A DNA stretch of 6,197 bases from Bacteroidota bacterium (GTDB lineage: Bacteria; Bacteroidota; Bacteroidia; Bacteroidales; B18-G4). The stretch covers positions 1 through 6,197 of the forward strand of contig QMPN01000179.1 of NCBI GenBank assembly GCA_003648575.1, written 5' to 3'. The position numbers and the translations under genes are program-made. Each line of letters opens with the position of its first letter. Positions within the stretch are counted from its first letter, which is position 1. The notes beneath the pieces were generated by a model. The model was given only the letters and a program-made list of their open reading frames with translations, did not search any database and was not told where the DNA came from. This document shows positions 5,635-6,197 of this stretch, piece after piece.

Positions 5635-6072
5635 ATGAAAAAAAGTAAACTCTTTTATTTAATGGCTGTATTGCTGATGAGCACTGCAATGGTCTTTTCC
5701 TCCTGCAAGAAGGATGATGATCCTGCTCCGGCACCGCCACCTACCGACCCATGTGATACTTATATGCCTAATTTCTCACCCACTTACCTGATTATCGCCG
5801 GAAGTCCGGAGCTGCTTGATTTTTATATCACATGCACCACCGATGACTGGGAAATGATCAAGGTAATAGTTACTTATCCGGGTGGTCTTGGAACTGAGAC
5901 GTATACCGGAAATGGTACGATTATGACCGCAGGAGCACCGTTTACATTTTCAAATTATTTTGTAAAACTGGGAGGTACCTGGACTTTCGCTATCACTGGT
6001 AATATCAAATCCGGGAATTGTGTAGGTAAAAGCTTCACTGTTTACGTTTCAATGCAGGTAACAGGTAAGTAA
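5635..6072 (+). CDS. Small surface-exposed lipoprotein of unknown function
   Basis: 145 residues. Residues 1-23 are a lipoprotein signal peptide with lipobox FSSC and lipidated C24. KKDDDPAP follows, the same Lys/Asp-rich export signal as in the divergent neighbour, so the mature protein should be anchored on the outer face of the outer membrane. A Pro/Ala-rich linker (30-39) leads to one beta-rich domain (~45-145) with alternating strand-like segments (YLIIAG, LDFYITC, MIKVIVTYPG, GTWTFAITG, SFTVYVSMQV). Three cysteines (C40, C67, C129) remain after the lipidated one, so at most one disulfide can form. The fold may be Ig- or fibronectin-like, but I recognise no named family. ATG 5635 is chosen because it gives the complete signal peptide; the ATG 4 nt earlier is in another frame. 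A good promoter precedes it, and an inverted-repeat array follows 16 nt after the stop. Confidence 0.83.
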   Translation: MKKSKLFYLMAVLLMSTAMVFSSCKKDDDPAPAPPPTDPCDTYMPNFSPTYLIIAGSPELLDFYITCTTDDWEMIKVIVTYPGGLGTETYTGNGTIMTAGAPFTFSNYFVKLGGTWTFAITGNIKSGNCVGKSFTVYVSMQVTGK

Positions 6073-6088
6073 TCCCGCTATAGGCTAA

Positions 6089-6125
6089 GAATTAGTTGAA
6101 TTGGTTTAACTAATTCAACTAATTC
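6089..6125 (+). repeat. 14-bp inverted repeat (hairpin 1 of the 9-bp unit array)
   Basis: The arms GAATTAGTTGAATT (6089-6102) and AATTCAACTAATTC (6112-6125) are perfectly complementary around a 9-nt loop (6103-6111). The stem is A+T-rich with no T-tract after it, so it is a poor intrinsic terminator by itself. Both arms are made of the 9-bp unit ARTTCAACC/T, the left one in reverse orientation. Confidence 0.8.
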
Positions 6126-6156
6126 AACCAATTTAACCAGTTAAACCAGTTCAACT
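6112..6156 (+). repeat. 9-bp tandem repeats (ARTTCAACC/T), five units
   Basis: Five direct units stand in register: AATTCAACT, AATTCAACC, AATTTAACC, AGTTAAACC, AGTTCAACT. They are flanked on both sides by inverted copies of the same unit (6089-6111 and 6158-6178). This is the same family as the array at 4369-4404 after the miaA stop, with more sequence drift. Confidence 0.85.
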
Positions 6157-6178
6157 TGTTGAACTGGTTTAACTGGTT
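6135..6178. terminator. Perfect 21-bp inverted repeat, possible bidirectional terminator
   Basis: The arms 6135-6155 and 6158-6178 are exact reverse complements, separated by TT; a real RNA loop would open a few more bases. On the plus strand the right arm ends in GGTT and is followed by TT then C, giving a short T-run (6177-6180). That makes a weak to moderate intrinsic terminator for the lipoprotein gene, whose stop is 62 nt upstream. The stem is only 38% G+C. It may equally be a mobile or structural repeat that happens to lie downstream of a gene. Confidence 0.5.
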
Positions 6179-6197
6179 TTCATTCTGCAGACTGCTA

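Noticed and set aside
5448..5648. 66-codon open frame before the plus-strand lipoprotein gene
   Set aside because: It spans the promoter and leader of the lipoprotein gene, is low in complexity and runs past the real start in another frame. No ribosome site or family resemblance.
6089..6178. The inverted repeats as ends of an insertion sequence
   Set aside because: The two hairpins are adjacent, enclose no gene, and are built of a 9-bp tandem unit; no transposase is in the window.

Overview
The window looks like a chromosomal segment of a Bacteroidota bacterium, probably Bacteroidales-like and environmental. The evidence is as follows. There are two lipoproteins with the Cys-Lys-Lys-Asp-Asp-Asp start typical of Bacteroidota surface lipoproteins. 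There are TAnnTTTG promoter boxes, and start codons generally lack Shine-Dalgarno sequences. The MiaA and the ~570-residue aromatic amino acid hydroxylase are both of types I associate with this phylum. All of this is from reading the sequence; no database search was run.

Layout. Positions 2-313 (+) hold the 3' end of a flavin reductase family gene that enters from the left edge. It meets, tail to tail with a 4-nt overlap, a long non-heme-iron aromatic amino acid hydroxylase (310-2031, -). A 168-bp gap follows, holding a candidate promoter for the hydroxylase and an array of 7-bp tandem repeats (CTTCAAA/CCCCAAA) that ends 8 nt before the next start codon. Next is a two-gene plus-strand operon: a family 2 glycosyltransferase (2200-3429) and miaA (3422-4351), with reading frames overlapping by 8 nt. 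miaA carries an in-frame copy of what looks like the dispersed CCTGAGCTTGTCGAAGG repeat, encoding PEPVLSLSKG.

Positions 4352-4458 separate miaA from a convergent lipoprotein gene. They contain a 9-bp tandem repeat array and a clear intrinsic terminator for the minus-strand lipoprotein. Two lipoprotein genes (4459-5337, - and 5635-6072, +) diverge from a 297-bp AT-rich region with a promoter candidate on each side. They share nearly identical export signals but have unrelated mature regions. Downstream of the second lipoprotein, positions 6089-6178 hold a complex array of the same 9-bp unit in both orientations. It folds into a 14-bp hairpin and a perfect 21-bp hairpin.

The genes do not form one pathway. 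The hydroxylase (aromatic amino acid metabolism), MiaA (tRNA A37 prenylation), a glycosyltransferase and two cell-surface lipoproteins look like ordinary core and accessory genes. The unusual material is the short repeats: three families in four places, two of them just downstream of plus-strand stop codons, one just upstream of a start codon, and one inside a conserved tRNA-modification gene. I found no CRISPR array, transposase, tRNA, rRNA or recognisable defence system.
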